Source: SHYR01 sp036013055
Lineage (GTDB): Bacteria > Chloroflexota > Dehalococcoidia > UBA2979
Direction: 5' to 3'
Assembly (NCBI GenBank): GCA_036013055.1
Contig: DASCQM010000001.1
Coordinates: 1 to 64,000, forward strand
Length of the DNA stretch: 64,000 nt
This document shows positions 1 to 8,070 of the stretch, piece by piece. Numbering within the stretch: the first letter of the stretch is position 1; every line of letters begins with the position of its first letter. The notes under the pieces were generated by a model. That model did no database searches. It was not told where the DNA came from and saw only the letters and a program-made list of their open reading frames with translations. The translations under genes and the position numbers were made by a program.

Positions 1-422
1 GCGCGCGAGCAGGGTGCCCAGCGCGGCGTCCTCGACGTACTCCCGAGGTCTGCGGATGAGGCCGTAACCGTCGACGAGATCGTCGAGGCGCTGGATGGCG
101 CGGCCAAGCAGACGGCGGTCACGAAGGCCGTCGCAGCCAGCAGGAGCAGGTAGAGGGTGATCAATCGCTGCTGCCCATCCAAGATGAGAAACTGCTCTAG
201 CCGGGCCGCTCCGGGATCGCTGTGACCTTCATGTTTCAGAATCACGGCGCCAAGAAAGAGGGTGTCGGACGCCCCCTCAGCGAGCTTGTCCAAGTCGTCC
301 CAGAACTGGTCGAGCTCCTTCTTTGCCCATGAGTAGCGCCGTTGATATAGCGGCGCGACGAGCTGGCGCTCGGGCCCCAGAACTTCGCGCACAGTAATGC
401 AGCTATCGGTATAGGTTTGCAC
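1..422 (-). CDS. DUF262 (GmrSD-type) protein, N-terminal part, cut by window edge, probable frameshift
   Basis: The start is GTG at 422 with AGGAG seven bases upstream. The N-terminus carries the hallmarks of DUF262: VAPLYQRRYSW near residue 25 and LDGQQRLITL near residue 80, the motif thought to bind nucleotide in GmrSD-family restriction proteins. After about position 130 the frame becomes unconvincing, while a -strand frame two bases over reads sensibly to the edge (DGLRDRRLLGRAIQRLDDLV), so a frameshift or junction near 120-135 is likely. DUF262 proteins often act in phage or modified-DNA defence; that role is inferred. It lies just past the 3-prime end of ssrA, a classic integration site. 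Confidence 0.7.
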   Translation of the reverse strand, partial: MQTYTDSCITVREVLGPERQLVAPLYQRRYSWAKKELDQFWDDLDKLAEGASDTLFLGAVILKHEGHSDPGAARLEQFLILDGQQRLITLYLLLLAATAFVTAVCLAAPSSASTISSTVTASSADLGSTSRTPRWAPCSR

Positions 423-600
423 GGACGAACTCCTATCCAGCGCAAGTGCTCGCCAGGACTCTGCGCAGGTCTCCAGCGAATACTTAAGCCATCGAGAAGC
501 ATCCTACGGAATCTCGATCCCGCAGAGATGAGTGCCCTCCCTCGAGCGGATCGGGCCTGCCACTGATGGAGCAACCGCTCCCTTTCGCTCAGGACATAAA

Positions 601-630
601 GATGCCCTCCGCGAGTCTGCAGAGGGCATC
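601..630 (-). terminator. Rho-independent terminator of ssrA
   Basis: On the minus strand GATGCCCTC and GAGGGCATC form a 9-bp perfect stem with a 12-nt loop, followed by TTTAT. It begins 10 bases past the encoded CCA of tmRNA. Confidence 0.75.
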
Positions 631-640
631 TAGGTAGGCT

Positions 641-990
641 TGGTGGAGACGGAGGAGAGTCGAACTCCTCGTCCAGAGAACTTTCGGCCTGAATCTACTA
701 CGGGCGTAGTCGATGGAAAGTCTCGTCGGCTGTCCTCCATCGACAAGGGGTCAGCCGACCAGCCACAGAAGTCTTAACCCCGCACGCCTGAGGCGCACGT
801 ACAGGGAGCATCTCGACTAAACGTCGCCCTTGATCACCCGTCGAGAAGAGGTCATCGCGGACGTCACCGCTTAAGCGGCGAGAGCGAGTTCGTTTTCGCC
901 AGTTACAATTTGCCATCTGCTTTACGAGGGTGATGGCACCTCGGCCCGCAATCCGGGTCCGTACAGCTCCTGTCGATTCCACTCGTCCCC
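641..990 (-). ncRNA. ssrA: Transfer-messenger RNA (tmRNA)
   Basis: A one-piece tmRNA of 350 nt. The 5-prime end GGGGACG pairs with the 3-prime CGTCTCC before an encoded ACCA; the acceptor stem has G at position 3 opposite U, the alanyl-tRNA synthetase identity pair. The T-arm (GAGTTCGACTC) and the conserved 5-prime block GTGGAATCGACAGG are present. The tag reading frame is embedded at 871-900. It rescues stalled ribosomes by trans-translation together with SmpB, whose gene ends 43 bases upstream on the same strand, so the two may be co-transcribed and processed; I see no convincing separate promoter in the gap. Confidence 0.97.
871..900 (-). other. tmRNA-encoded proteolysis tag
   Basis: After the context UAACU the resume codon GGC opens GGC GAA AAC GAA CTC GCT CTC GCC GCT TAA, giving the tag GENELALAA. 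The ALAA end is the usual ClpXP degron. The Gly-Glu start resembles the Dehalococcoides tag (GERELVLAG as I recall it), supporting a Dehalococcoidia-like host. Confidence 0.88.
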
Positions 991-1033
991 ATGAGCGGCC
1001 AACGGAGCAGGCACGGTCGAGTACAGCCAGCAG

Positions 1034-1516
1034 CTAGCGCTGGTCCTGTCGCATCCCGCGCTGGATCGCACGGTCAGCATCACGCTTCGCTATCGCTTGG
1101 CGTCGGTCATATTCCCGACGGCCCTGCGCAAGCGCGATCTCAATCTTTGCCAGTCCGTTGTAAAGGTACAGTCGGAGCGGGACGACGGTGATCCGAGGAC
1201 GGAGTCCCATTTCCCGCTGCATGCGGTCGAGTTCTCGACGGTGCAGCAGCAGTTTCCGGGGCCGTCTCGGCTCGTGGTTGTCACGCGCCGGCGCGTATGC
1301 CGCGATATGGACATTATACAGCCATAGTTCGCCATCGATGAATCGGGCGTAGCCCTCGCCGAGACTGACGTGCGCATCGCGCACGGACTTCACCTCGGTG
1401 CCGACGAGCTCAATCCCCGCGTCGTAGGTGTCCAGCAGCTCGTAGTCGTATCGCGCGCGTCGATTGACGGCGATCGTCGAACCCCGGGGCTTCTGCTTCT
1501 TCTTCGGCGCGGCCAC
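1034..1516 (-). CDS. smpB: SsrA-binding protein SmpB
   Basis: A 160-residue protein that binds the tRNA-like domain of tmRNA and places it in the decoding centre of stalled ribosomes. Visible family motifs include VNRRARYDYELLDTYDAGIEL near the N-terminus, LVGTEVKSVR, and LWLYNVHIAAY. The C-terminal tail is rich in Lys/Arg (GRREYDRRQAIAKRDADRA), as expected for the helix that mimics an mRNA. The start is GTG at 1516 with GGAGA upstream. Length is normal for the family. It lies directly upstream of ssrA on the same strand, a common pairing. Confidence 0.97.
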   Translation of the reverse strand: MAAPKKKQKPRGSTIAVNRRARYDYELLDTYDAGIELVGTEVKSVRDAHVSLGEGYARFIDGELWLYNVHIAAYAPARDNHEPRRPRKLLLHRRELDRMQREMGLRPRITVVPLRLYLYNGLAKIEIALAQGRREYDRRQAIAKRDADRAIQRGMRQDQR

Positions 1517-1592
1517 GATCGATCATCTCCGCGGGCAGCAGGGCAGCGCGCCGGGCCCGCGGCGCAGAGGCCGAGGGCAGGGGAGGGCGCTC

Positions 1593-2867
1593 TTAGCTGT
1601 CCTCGCCCCTCAGCACGTCGATGGCCCGGAAGACGGCGACATCGCGACGTTCCTCGATGTCCTCCGCGGTGATCTTGATCTCGACGTCGGGCGTCACGCC
1701 CAGCCCCTCGATCTGGTTGCGGTTTGGCGTCAGCCAGCGCGCGATCGAGACGTAGACCGCGCCGCCGTTGCTCAGCTCGCGGGCGTGGTTGACGGTACCC
1801 TTGCCGAACGACTTGCTGCCGACGACGGTGGCTCGACCGTTCTCCTGCAGCGCCGCTGCGAGCACCTCTGAGCCAGAGGCGGAGAACTCGTCCTGCAAAA
1901 TCACGATCGGCAGGGAAGTGATCATCCCGGGTCGTGAGTCGATGCGATCCTCGCGGCCGGTGGCGCTGACCTGCGTGAGGATCGAGCCGCTCTCGAGGAA
2001 CATGTCGGCGATCTGCGCCGTCTCGATCAGCAGGCCACCCGCGTTCGAACGCAGGTCGAGGATCAGGCCACTGACATCGGCTGCGACCGCGGCTGCGACC
2101 TGTTCTTCAACCTCGCCGGGCGTCTTCTGCGTGAATGAGCGGATGGCGACGTAGCCGACGTCGGCGGCCTCGTTGCCCTCGGAGTCGACGAGCAGCCCGC
2201 CGGGCGGGTCGGACGTCACGGAGGCCACGAAGACTTCGTCGCGGACGATCGTGATCAGTTCCTCGGTGCCGTCGGTGTGGCGCACGAGCAGTTCGACGGG
2301 CGTGCCGTGCGGCCCTCGGATCGCGAGCACGGCGCGGTCGAGCGACCAGCCCTCGGCATCCTCGCCGTTGATCTGCAGGATCGCGTCACCGGCCAGCAGG
2401 CCAGCGCGCTCGGCTGGCGTGTCCGGGATCGGTCGCACGATCACCACGTAGTTGTCCTGCTGGGCCACGTTGGCGCCGATGCCCTGGTAGCTGCCTGAGA
2501 AGTCGCCACGCGAAATCGCCCACGTGTCGGGGTCGATATACGTCGAATGCGGGTCGCCGAGCGCGTCGAAGACGCCCTGGATCGCCCCTTCGAAGAGGAA
2601 TTCGTAGTCAATACGGTCGTTTTCGACGAAGTCCTCGTCGAGAATGCCAAGGATCTCGCCGATCAGCGCGTAGTCGACGGTCGTCGTCTGGACCGGTTCG
2701 GACACGACCTGCTCGATGATCGTCTCGGGAGCCGGCTCGGTTGCCAGCCGGCCGAGGAAGCCAACAGCCACCAGCAGCACGCCGATGAGCACGGCAAGCG
2801 CCGCCACCAGCGCATTGCGTACGGTGTCTGAGCTATCTGTCTCTGAACGTCCGGTCTCTGACCCCAC
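1593..2867 (-). CDS. C-terminal processing peptidase (S41 family), membrane anchored
   Basis: A 424-residue S41 serine protease. One N-terminal transmembrane segment (about residues 15-41) anchors it with the protease outside the cytoplasm. A PDZ domain follows (GIGANVAQQDNYVVIV, AGLLAGDAILQINGE), then the catalytic domain with the Ser-Lys dyad in SASGSEVLA (Ser about 331) and SFGKGTV (Lys about 356). I chose GTG at 2867 because GGAG sits eight bases upstream; an in-frame ATG at 2966 lacks this site and adds a basic, non-family segment. The substrate is unknown; the family trims periplasmic or envelope proteins. It precedes smpB by 76 bases. Confidence 0.93.
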   Translation of the reverse strand: MGSETGRSETDSSDTVRNALVAALAVLIGVLLVAVGFLGRLATEPAPETIIEQVVSEPVQTTTVDYALIGEILGILDEDFVENDRIDYEFLFEGAIQGVFDALGDPHSTYIDPDTWAISRGDFSGSYQGIGANVAQQDNYVVIVRPIPDTPAERAGLLAGDAILQINGEDAEGWSLDRAVLAIRGPHGTPVELLVRHTDGTEELITIVRDEVFVASVTSDPPGGLLVDSEGNEAADVGYVAIRSFTQKTPGEVEEQVAAAVAADVSGLILDLRSNAGGLLIETAQIADMFLESGSILTQVSATGREDRIDSRPGMITSLPIVILQDEFSASGSEVLAAALQENGRATVVGSKSFGKGTVNHARELSNGGAVYVSIARWLTPNRNQIEGLGVTPDVEIKITAEDIEERRDVAVFRAIDVLRGEDS

Positions 2868-3239
2868 GGGATCGTGCTCCTTGCGAACGCCGGATTGATC
2901 GCTCCGGCCAGCGTATGGGAATCGGTCTCTTGAGCAGCGGTGCAACCATTCTAGCATCGCCGCCACTGCGCTCGACTGTCGAGCGCCTCACACGCGCGCT
3001 GGCGGCCCCGTCAGCCGTCGACCGGACGCCCGCACGGCTCGACGCCCGACGCTGGCTGTCTGCGAGCACTTCCGGCAATGCCCCACTGTTTGAGCCTGTA
3101 TGTGCTACATAACCCTAATAGTGCGCAGTACGGAAGGAAGTTGGGAAGGGGTAGCCTACCAGGAGGTTTGGCGGGCGATCTGCGTCCACCGAGACGCGTA
3201 GGCGAGTTGATGGATGCGACGCCGGCCGACTACCTACTG
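2868..3239. other. Intergenic region without a supported gene
   Basis: This 372-base stretch upstream of the S41 protease holds no open frame with a ribosome site and plausible composition. It contains an AT-richer patch near 3105-3130, possibly promoter DNA for the protease, but I cannot assign a convincing -35/-10 pair. It forms the left flank of the lower-GC islet that runs to about 4740. Confidence 0.4.
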
Positions 3240-3482
3240 CTACCAGCTGAGGTTAGCTCCCGGCGGCGACAGACGAAGTAGAGACGCTACGGCTTCTCGA
3301 ATCCCCTCCTGCCTTCGTTCGCGCTCGGCCGGCAGCGGCTCGCCAGGTGTCATGGAGAAGTAGTAGCCAGAAACGAATCGCAGATCGAGCGAGACATCCG
3401 CAGCGCTCCCCAGCTCTCGATCGACCCACCCGAGTGATCTCAGAACTAGTTCGCGTCTACGCGCGGCAAATCTAGTCCCCAC
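3240..3482 (-). CDS. Small hypothetical protein or gene remnant
   Basis: An 80-residue open frame starting GTG at 3482 after AGAGGTG. The product is rich in Arg and Leu (ELVLRSLGWVDRELG near the start, LPAERERRQEGIREAVASLL near the end). Codon use includes AGA and CTA, unlike the neighbouring core genes. I recognise no family. It sits in the lower-GC islet between the protease and bcp, so it may be an acquired gene or the tail of a decayed one. Confidence 0.3.
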   Translation of the reverse strand: MGTRFAARRRELVLRSLGWVDRELGSAADVSLDLRFVSGYYFSMTPGEPLPAERERRQEGIREAVASLLRLSPPGANLSW

Positions 3483-3532
3483 CTCTACGTGAAGCGAGCG
3501 GTGAAACCGGGCGTGGTGACGGGGTGCAGCGA

Positions 3533-3557
3533 ACGGTCGGGGCGAAGCCCCGACCGT
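3533..3557. repeat. Perfect 11-bp inverted repeat with 3-nt loop
   Basis: ACGGTCGGGGC and GCCCCGACCGT flank GAA; on the minus strand the tip reads GGCTTCGCC, a UUCG-type hairpin. There is no T-run on either side, so it is not a standard terminator. It lies between two orphan genes and could be a member of a dispersed palindrome family or an RNA stability element. Confidence 0.7.
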
Positions 3558-3696
3558 GTACGTGGGTGGGGGTGAGTTAGGCGCGTCTGACCCTGGGCCG
3601 TACTGCGGAGGCCGTCCAAGGTGTTGCGGTGGTTGTTAGGCGAATAGCGAGGATGCTATTGGGCTTATGAGGCTGTTGTGAAGGAGGGCACCAATT

Positions 3697-4731
3697 TCAC
3701 TGTCGCTTTGACGGATACTTGAAATCTACATCACGCTGTTCAGCAGGAAGCTGGTAGTCGCCACATTCGAAAGGATAAGCAAGTACCCCGCCGGGAAAAT
3801 CCGCGTCAGGGGTATAGCACTTCCAATAAAAGAACGACCCTGGCTGAACCCAATGCAGATAGCGGTTTCCTTCTTGAACCGTAAAGTTCACTGATGTATG
3901 CGAGACCTTGAAGCGAAAGGGGGCCATGGAGTGAGTCCCAACGGTGATATATTCTCCTTCGTCCTTCTCTTCTAAAGGGGAGAGGCCAACGCTACCAGCG
4001 AATCCAATTACCTCACCTCGTCTTATCGAGTGTCCAATCAAGGAGTCACATGAACGTACGTTACTAGTTTCTCGGAAATAATCGTCGAATGCATAGAACA
4101 AATGGCCCTGCCGCTGTTCAACATGTCCCCACGCTTTACCTTCATTACAATCAGGATTATGATTATGCCCACGCAATAAGGGAGAAGTAGATAAATGATA
4201 AGTACATATAATCATGTCTGGCCAGTCGGGACTTGAAGATTCAAAGCATAATTCCAAATCATTGAATGGGGTGATATAGATCTTATTCTGCCCGTCAGCC
4301 AGTTGGTTTGCATTATCGCCGTTAACTAATTGAATTTTGTATTCGGCACTTCGATTCGTAAAGCCTATAAATATCATATCAACAGGCGCGAGAACAGGTG
4401 CTCCGTGTTTAAGCTCAAAGTCCATACTGTACTTATTGGAGTAGGGAGTGGAGTTTGGGTGGCCACCAACCTTGGGGCCAAGCGTGATGATATTAGGGTC
4501 AGCCCCTGTTCCGTACAATTCCGTATGGGTATTGATACCTTCCATGCTAGCGGGGGGTGAAGTAATAGCGGATGCGCTCGTAAGTGGAACCCCTTGGGCA
4601 GGCGTTGGTGGTGTTGGTTGAGTAGCTCCACCACAAGTTATCGTCAGCAACGCGAATACTGCGAGGACAGATGATGTTAATGTGAGCTTGAGACTAATTT
4701 CCCTACTCCCTCGTTTTACCCAATCCCGCAT
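3697..4731 (-). CDS. Putative lipoprotein with degenerate M23 (LytM-like) domain
   Basis: A 344-residue protein with a basic N-terminus, a hydrophobic stretch and a lipobox (LLTITC, Cys about 33), so probably a secreted lipoprotein. The middle resembles M23 metallopeptidases: GHPNSTPYSNKYSMDFE and HGAPVLAPVDMIFIGF match the usual HP...HxGxD and GTPVxAxxDG blocks, IRRGEVIGFAGSVG matches the VKKGQVIGxxGxTG turn, and PFRFKV occupies the place of HLHFEV. The zinc-binding His residues are replaced (Lys in HxxxD, Phe in HxH), so peptidase activity is unlikely. Base composition is clearly AT-richer than the neighbours, suggesting transfer. Its start overlaps the bcp stop by 16 bases. Fold assignment is by eye only. 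Confidence 0.6.
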   Translation of the reverse strand: MRDWVKRGSREISLKLTLTSSVLAVFALLTITCGGATQPTPPTPAQGVPLTSASAITSPPASMEGINTHTELYGTGADPNIITLGPKVGGHPNSTPYSNKYSMDFELKHGAPVLAPVDMIFIGFTNRSAEYKIQLVNGDNANQLADGQNKIYITPFNDLELCFESSSPDWPDMIICTYHLSTSPLLRGHNHNPDCNEGKAWGHVEQRQGHLFYAFDDYFRETSNVRSCDSLIGHSIRRGEVIGFAGSVGLSPLEEKDEGEYITVGTHSMAPFRFKVSHTSVNFTVQEGNRYLHWVQPGSFFYWKCYTPDADFPGGVLAYPFECGDYQLPAEQRDVDFKYPSKRQ

Positions 4732-5279
4732 GGGACTCTTGGCCGCTGGGCGCTATCTAGCACGCGGCATAACCGTGCCTCTGGGCGCATAACACACTCG
4801 ATGGATCGCCCCCTAGCGCGCAGCACCTCCAGTACTGCTTCGCCGTGTTCGGCGGCACGAGCGCGCTTCCATACCTTCGTCAGCACTCTGTCTGGTCCAA
4901 TCACGAAGGTCGATCGCGTCATGCCGATGCTGGTACGACCGTAGAGCTTCTTCTTCCCCCACGATCCGTACGCCGTCGAGACCTTCGTCTCGCCGTCGAC
5001 GAGCAGCGGGAACGGCAGGGAGTGCTTGTCGCGGAACTTGCGATGCGATTCAGCGTCGTCGGCGGAGACACCGAGTACGACGGCCCCCTGCTCCGTGATC
5101 TCGTCATGCGTGTCGCGGAATGAGCAGGCTTCCTTGATGCATCCCGGCGTCTCGTCGCACGGGTAGAAATAGAGCACGACGGTCTGTCCGGCGTAGTCCG
5201 CCAGCCGTTGGCGTTTGCCATCTTGGTCCTCAAGATCGAAATCAGGTGCCGCGTCACCCGCCTGGAGTGTCACCGCCAT
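4716..5279 (-). CDS. bcp: Thioredoxin-dependent peroxiredoxin, Bcp/PrxQ type
   Basis: A 187-residue peroxiredoxin that reduces hydrogen peroxide and organic peroxides using thioredoxin. The motif DETPGCIKEACSFRD holds the peroxidatic Cys (about 47) and the resolving Cys five residues later (about 52), the PrxQ arrangement. The start ATG at 5279 has GGGGACGA upstream and gives the usual N-terminus MAVTLQAGDAAPDF. The protein is about 30 residues longer than typical Bcp; the extra tail after VLEVLRARG is Arg/Cys-rich and runs into the next gene, perhaps because the original stop was lost when the AT-rich islet arrived. Confidence 0.93.
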   Translation of the reverse strand: MAVTLQAGDAAPDFDLEDQDGKRQRLADYAGQTVVLYFYPCDETPGCIKEACSFRDTHDEITEQGAVVLGVSADDAESHRKFRDKHSLPFPLLVDGETKVSTAYGSWGKKKLYGRTSIGMTRSTFVIGPDRVLTKVWKRARAAEHGEAVLEVLRARGRSIECVMRPEARLCRVLDSAQRPRVPCGIG

Positions 5280-5426
5280 CGTTCGTCCCCATCGGTTGCC
5301 TGCAGTCCCGCGAGCATAGGCACGTCCGACCAGCCTCGCAACGCCCCCGCGAACGGGTTCGTCTCCGCAGGGCTCTCTGCTATCGTGTCTGCTTCCGCGA
5401 GCGCCAGAACAACCCCGGGAGCCACG

Positions 5427-6266
5427 ATGCCGAACGACGGTCAGCCAACGAGTCACTCAATCGAGATCCGAGGCCTCAACCTCCACTACCTCGACTGGGG
5501 GAACGAGGACGCCACCCCCCTGCTGCTGCTCCATGGCCTCTCCGGAGCGGCGGCCGACTGGCTACGCGTCGCCGAGTACTACCGAGAGACGTATCACGTG
5601 ATCGCGCTCGACCAGCGAGGGCACGGCGAATCCGAACACCCGGCCGATCACGCGTACGCGACCGACGACTTCGTCGCGGACCTCGAAGCGTTCGTTGCGG
5701 CGATCGAGCTCGACCGCTTCATCCTCTGCGGGCATTCGATGGGCGGACACAACACGATGGCGTACACGGCACGTCACCCCGAGCAGGTGATCTGCGCGCT
5801 CGCCAACGACATCCCCCCGGCGATGGAGCGCGACCCCGCGTGGACCTCCGACGTGCCCGAGGGCGTGCAGCCGATCTTCGCGTCGAAAGAAGCGTGGATC
5901 GAGAGCCGTCGCGAGGGCGCGCCGTTCACGTCGGACCTGCACCATCGGTTGATGGCGGACGCGCGACTGAAGCAGGTCGATGGCGGCTACCAGCCGAAGA
6001 GCGACGCAAACGCGCAGCACTACTGGGCGCCCACCGACCTCTGGGACGAGGTCGCGACGATCGAGCGACCGATCTTCATCGTCCGCGGCGGCCAGTCGCG
6101 GCTGCTCGACGCCGAGACGCTGAAGAAGATGATCTTCGCGATCGAGCCAGCACGAGCGATCGGCCTTGAGCAGTCGGGGCACAGCACGTACATGGACATG
6201 GAAGAAGAGTTCCTCTCCGCCTCCTCGCAGTTCTTCGCCGGGCACAGCAGCCCGGTGGGCAGCTAG
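5427..6266 (+). CDS. Alpha/beta-fold hydrolase
   Basis: A 279-residue hydrolase of the alpha/beta-fold 1 family. It shows the oxyanion region LLLLHGLSG (about residues 32-40), the strand-turn DQRGHGES, and the nucleophile elbow GHSMGG with Ser about 104; the catalytic His is likely in EQSGHSTYMD near the C-terminus. The substrate cannot be told from sequence; relatives include esterases, haloperoxidase-like enzymes and C-C hydrolases. The start ATG at 5427 follows GGGAG. It is divergent from bcp and followed by an MFS gene 36 bases downstream. Confidence 0.85.
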   Translation: MPNDGQPTSHSIEIRGLNLHYLDWGNEDATPLLLLHGLSGAAADWLRVAEYYRETYHVIALDQRGHGESEHPADHAYATDDFVADLEAFVAAIELDRFILCGHSMGGHNTMAYTARHPEQVICALANDIPPAMERDPAWTSDVPEGVQPIFASKEAWIESRREGAPFTSDLHHRLMADARLKQVDGGYQPKSDANAQHYWAPTDLWDEVATIERPIFIVRGGQSRLLDAETLKKMIFAIEPARAIGLEQSGHSTYMDMEEEFLSASSQFFAGHSSPVGS

Positions 6267-6302
6267 ACCGACGGCAGCGGCGAGCAGTACCGAGCGCCGC
6301 TA

Positions 6303-7592
6303 GTGGCAGCCGTCGACGAGCAGAACCCGCAGGGCGTGCCCGAGCAGGAGCCGTCGCGCTGGGGCGCGTTCGCCTATGCGAATTACCGCCGCTACTGGAT
6401 CTCGATGGTGGCGCGGGTCTTCGGGCTGCAGTTCCGCTTCATCGGGCAGTCGTGGCTGGTCTTCGTCGAGCTCGACAAGTCGCCCGTCTGGCTCGGAGTC
6501 GTCGGGCTCGCGTCGGCACTGCCGACGATTCTGCTCAGCGTGCCTGCGGGGATCGTCGCTGACCGCTACGACAACCGCAGAATCCTGGTGGGCAGTCAGA
6601 CCGCCACGGCCCTGCTCACGTTCGTGCTCGCCGCGCTGGTGGTCAGCGACCTCGTCACGATCTGGATGGTCGTGGTGTGGAGCATCCTCGTCGGTGCGCT
6701 GGCGGCACTCGCCAACCCGGCGCAGTCCGCGATCCTGCCTCGACTGATCGAGATGCACGCGATGCCGAGCGCGGTCGCGTTCATGAGTTCCGTCTGGAAC
6801 AGCATGCGAATCATCGGACCGGCGCTCGCCGGCGCGATGATCGCGATCATCGGCACCGGGCAGGCGTTCACCGTCACGGCCGGCGGCTTCGCGCTCTCGG
6901 CGATCCTGCTCGCGACGCTGAAGCTGACGCCCGTCGACCGCAGCGGGCAGGACGACGACGGCGGCATGTTCGAGGGCGTGCGCTACATCTTCTCGAACCG
7001 CCTCTTCCTGGCGACGATCGGGCTCTCCTTCTTTACCTCGGTCTTCGGATCGTCGTACCAGACGCTGCTCGCAGTGTTTTCGGAGGACATCCTCGACGTT
7101 GGCTCAACCGGATTCGGGTTGCTCGAAGCCGCCGCCGGCGTCGGCGGCTTCCTCGGCACGCTCGCGATCATCAAGGTGGGTGCTGGCCGCTACGCGGGGA
7201 TGATCATGCTCGGGTCCGCGGCCCTCTTCGGCATTTCCATCGCGGGATTCGCGGGCAGTCGATCGATGCAGCTCTCGATGGCGCTGCTGTTCGCGGCCGG
7301 TTTCACCAGTTCGCTGTATCTGAACATCGGGATGACGACGCTGCAGCTGCTGGTGCCGGACGAATTGCGGGGGCGGGTGATGGGCGTCTGGTCGATGACC
7401 TGGTTCCTCGCCACCCTTGGAGGGTTGCCGGCGGGCGTGCTGGCGGAGTTGATCGGCGCGCCGTGGACGGTCGCGCTCGGGTCACTCTCGGTGACCGCAT
7501 TCGCCGTGCTGCTGCTGGCGCTCTCAAGCGAGCTGCGGAAGCTGCCACAGGCACGTCCGGCGGCGGGCTCCGCCGGGGGAGGCTGGGGCTAG
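6303..7592 (+). CDS. MFS transporter, MFS_3 / EntS-like exporter
   Basis: A 429-residue major facilitator protein with about 12 predicted membrane segments. The N-terminus (FAYANYRRYWISMVARVFG) and the loop 2-3 motif GIVADRYDNRR match the MFS_3 group, which includes the enterobactin exporter EntS and many drug or metabolite efflux pumps. Transport is probably proton-driven efflux; the cargo is unknown. The start is GTG at 6303. Its stop overlaps the convergent Lrp-domain gene by four bases. Confidence 0.85.
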   Translation: MAAVDEQNPQGVPEQEPSRWGAFAYANYRRYWISMVARVFGLQFRFIGQSWLVFVELDKSPVWLGVVGLASALPTILLSVPAGIVADRYDNRRILVGSQTATALLTFVLAALVVSDLVTIWMVVVWSILVGALAALANPAQSAILPRLIEMHAMPSAVAFMSSVWNSMRIIGPALAGAMIAIIGTGQAFTVTAGGFALSAILLATLKLTPVDRSGQDDDGGMFEGVRYIFSNRLFLATIGLSFFTSVFGSSYQTLLAVFSEDILDVGSTGFGLLEAAAGVGGFLGTLAIIKVGAGRYAGMIMLGSAALFGISIAGFAGSRSMQLSMALLFAAGFTSSLYLNIGMTTLQLLVPDELRGRVMGVWSMTWFLATLGGLPAGVLAELIGAPWTVALGSLSVTAFAVLLLALSSELRKLPQARPAAGSAGGGWG

Positions 7593-7834
7593 GCCGACTC
7601 TCCCTCGGGGAAGGCAACCAGCGACGTCGTCGACTGGATGCCATCGAGCGTGCGGATGCGGTCGGAGAGGATCGGCGCGACGTCGGTCAGGCTGGGAGCC
7701 TCAAGTTCAACGACGATGTCGTACGGCCCCATCACCTCATGTACCTCACTGATGCTGGGGAACTGGGAGAGTTCGTCGACGACCCGTCGTGTCGTCCCGG
7801 GCTGCGTCACGATCAGCACATATGCCTTAATCAT
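7589..7834 (-). CDS. Stand-alone Lrp/AsnC ligand-binding (RAM) domain protein
   Basis: An 81-residue protein consisting only of the Lrp/AsnC effector domain (MIKAYVLIVTQPG ... VHEVMGPYDIVVELEAPS). It lacks the helix-turn-helix of full regulators. Such proteins bind amino acids and may form mixed oligomers with DNA-binding Lrp proteins. The start ATG at 7834 follows AGGGGG. It is divergently arranged with korA across a 236-base gap, so a role near 2-oxoacid metabolism is possible but inferred. Confidence 0.85.
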   Translation of the reverse strand: MIKAYVLIVTQPGTTRRVVDELSQFPSISEVHEVMGPYDIVVELEAPSLTDVAPILSDRIRTLDGIQSTTSLVAFPEGESA

Positions 7835-8070
7835 GTATCCCCCTTGAGCACTACAGGGTGTAGCGTGCACCTCGCTGGTCGAACACTCGACTGGTGATAT
7901 CATACGACGAAGCTGTTGAGGCGCTGAGCGAGACGACTTCCGGACCCGATACTCTAGGCGTGCGGTGCGAATAGTCACTGCGCGCCTTCTGACTGAGTGC
8001 CGAAGCTATCCGGGAGCCGTCTTTTTGCGCGCCGAAGCGCAACCGGCGAGCGAGACCGAGGAATCATTCC

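Noticed and set aside
3078..3281. 67-codon plus-strand frame in the islet flank
   Set aside because: No ribosome site; the sequence has no coding character and overlaps the more plausible minus-strand frame.
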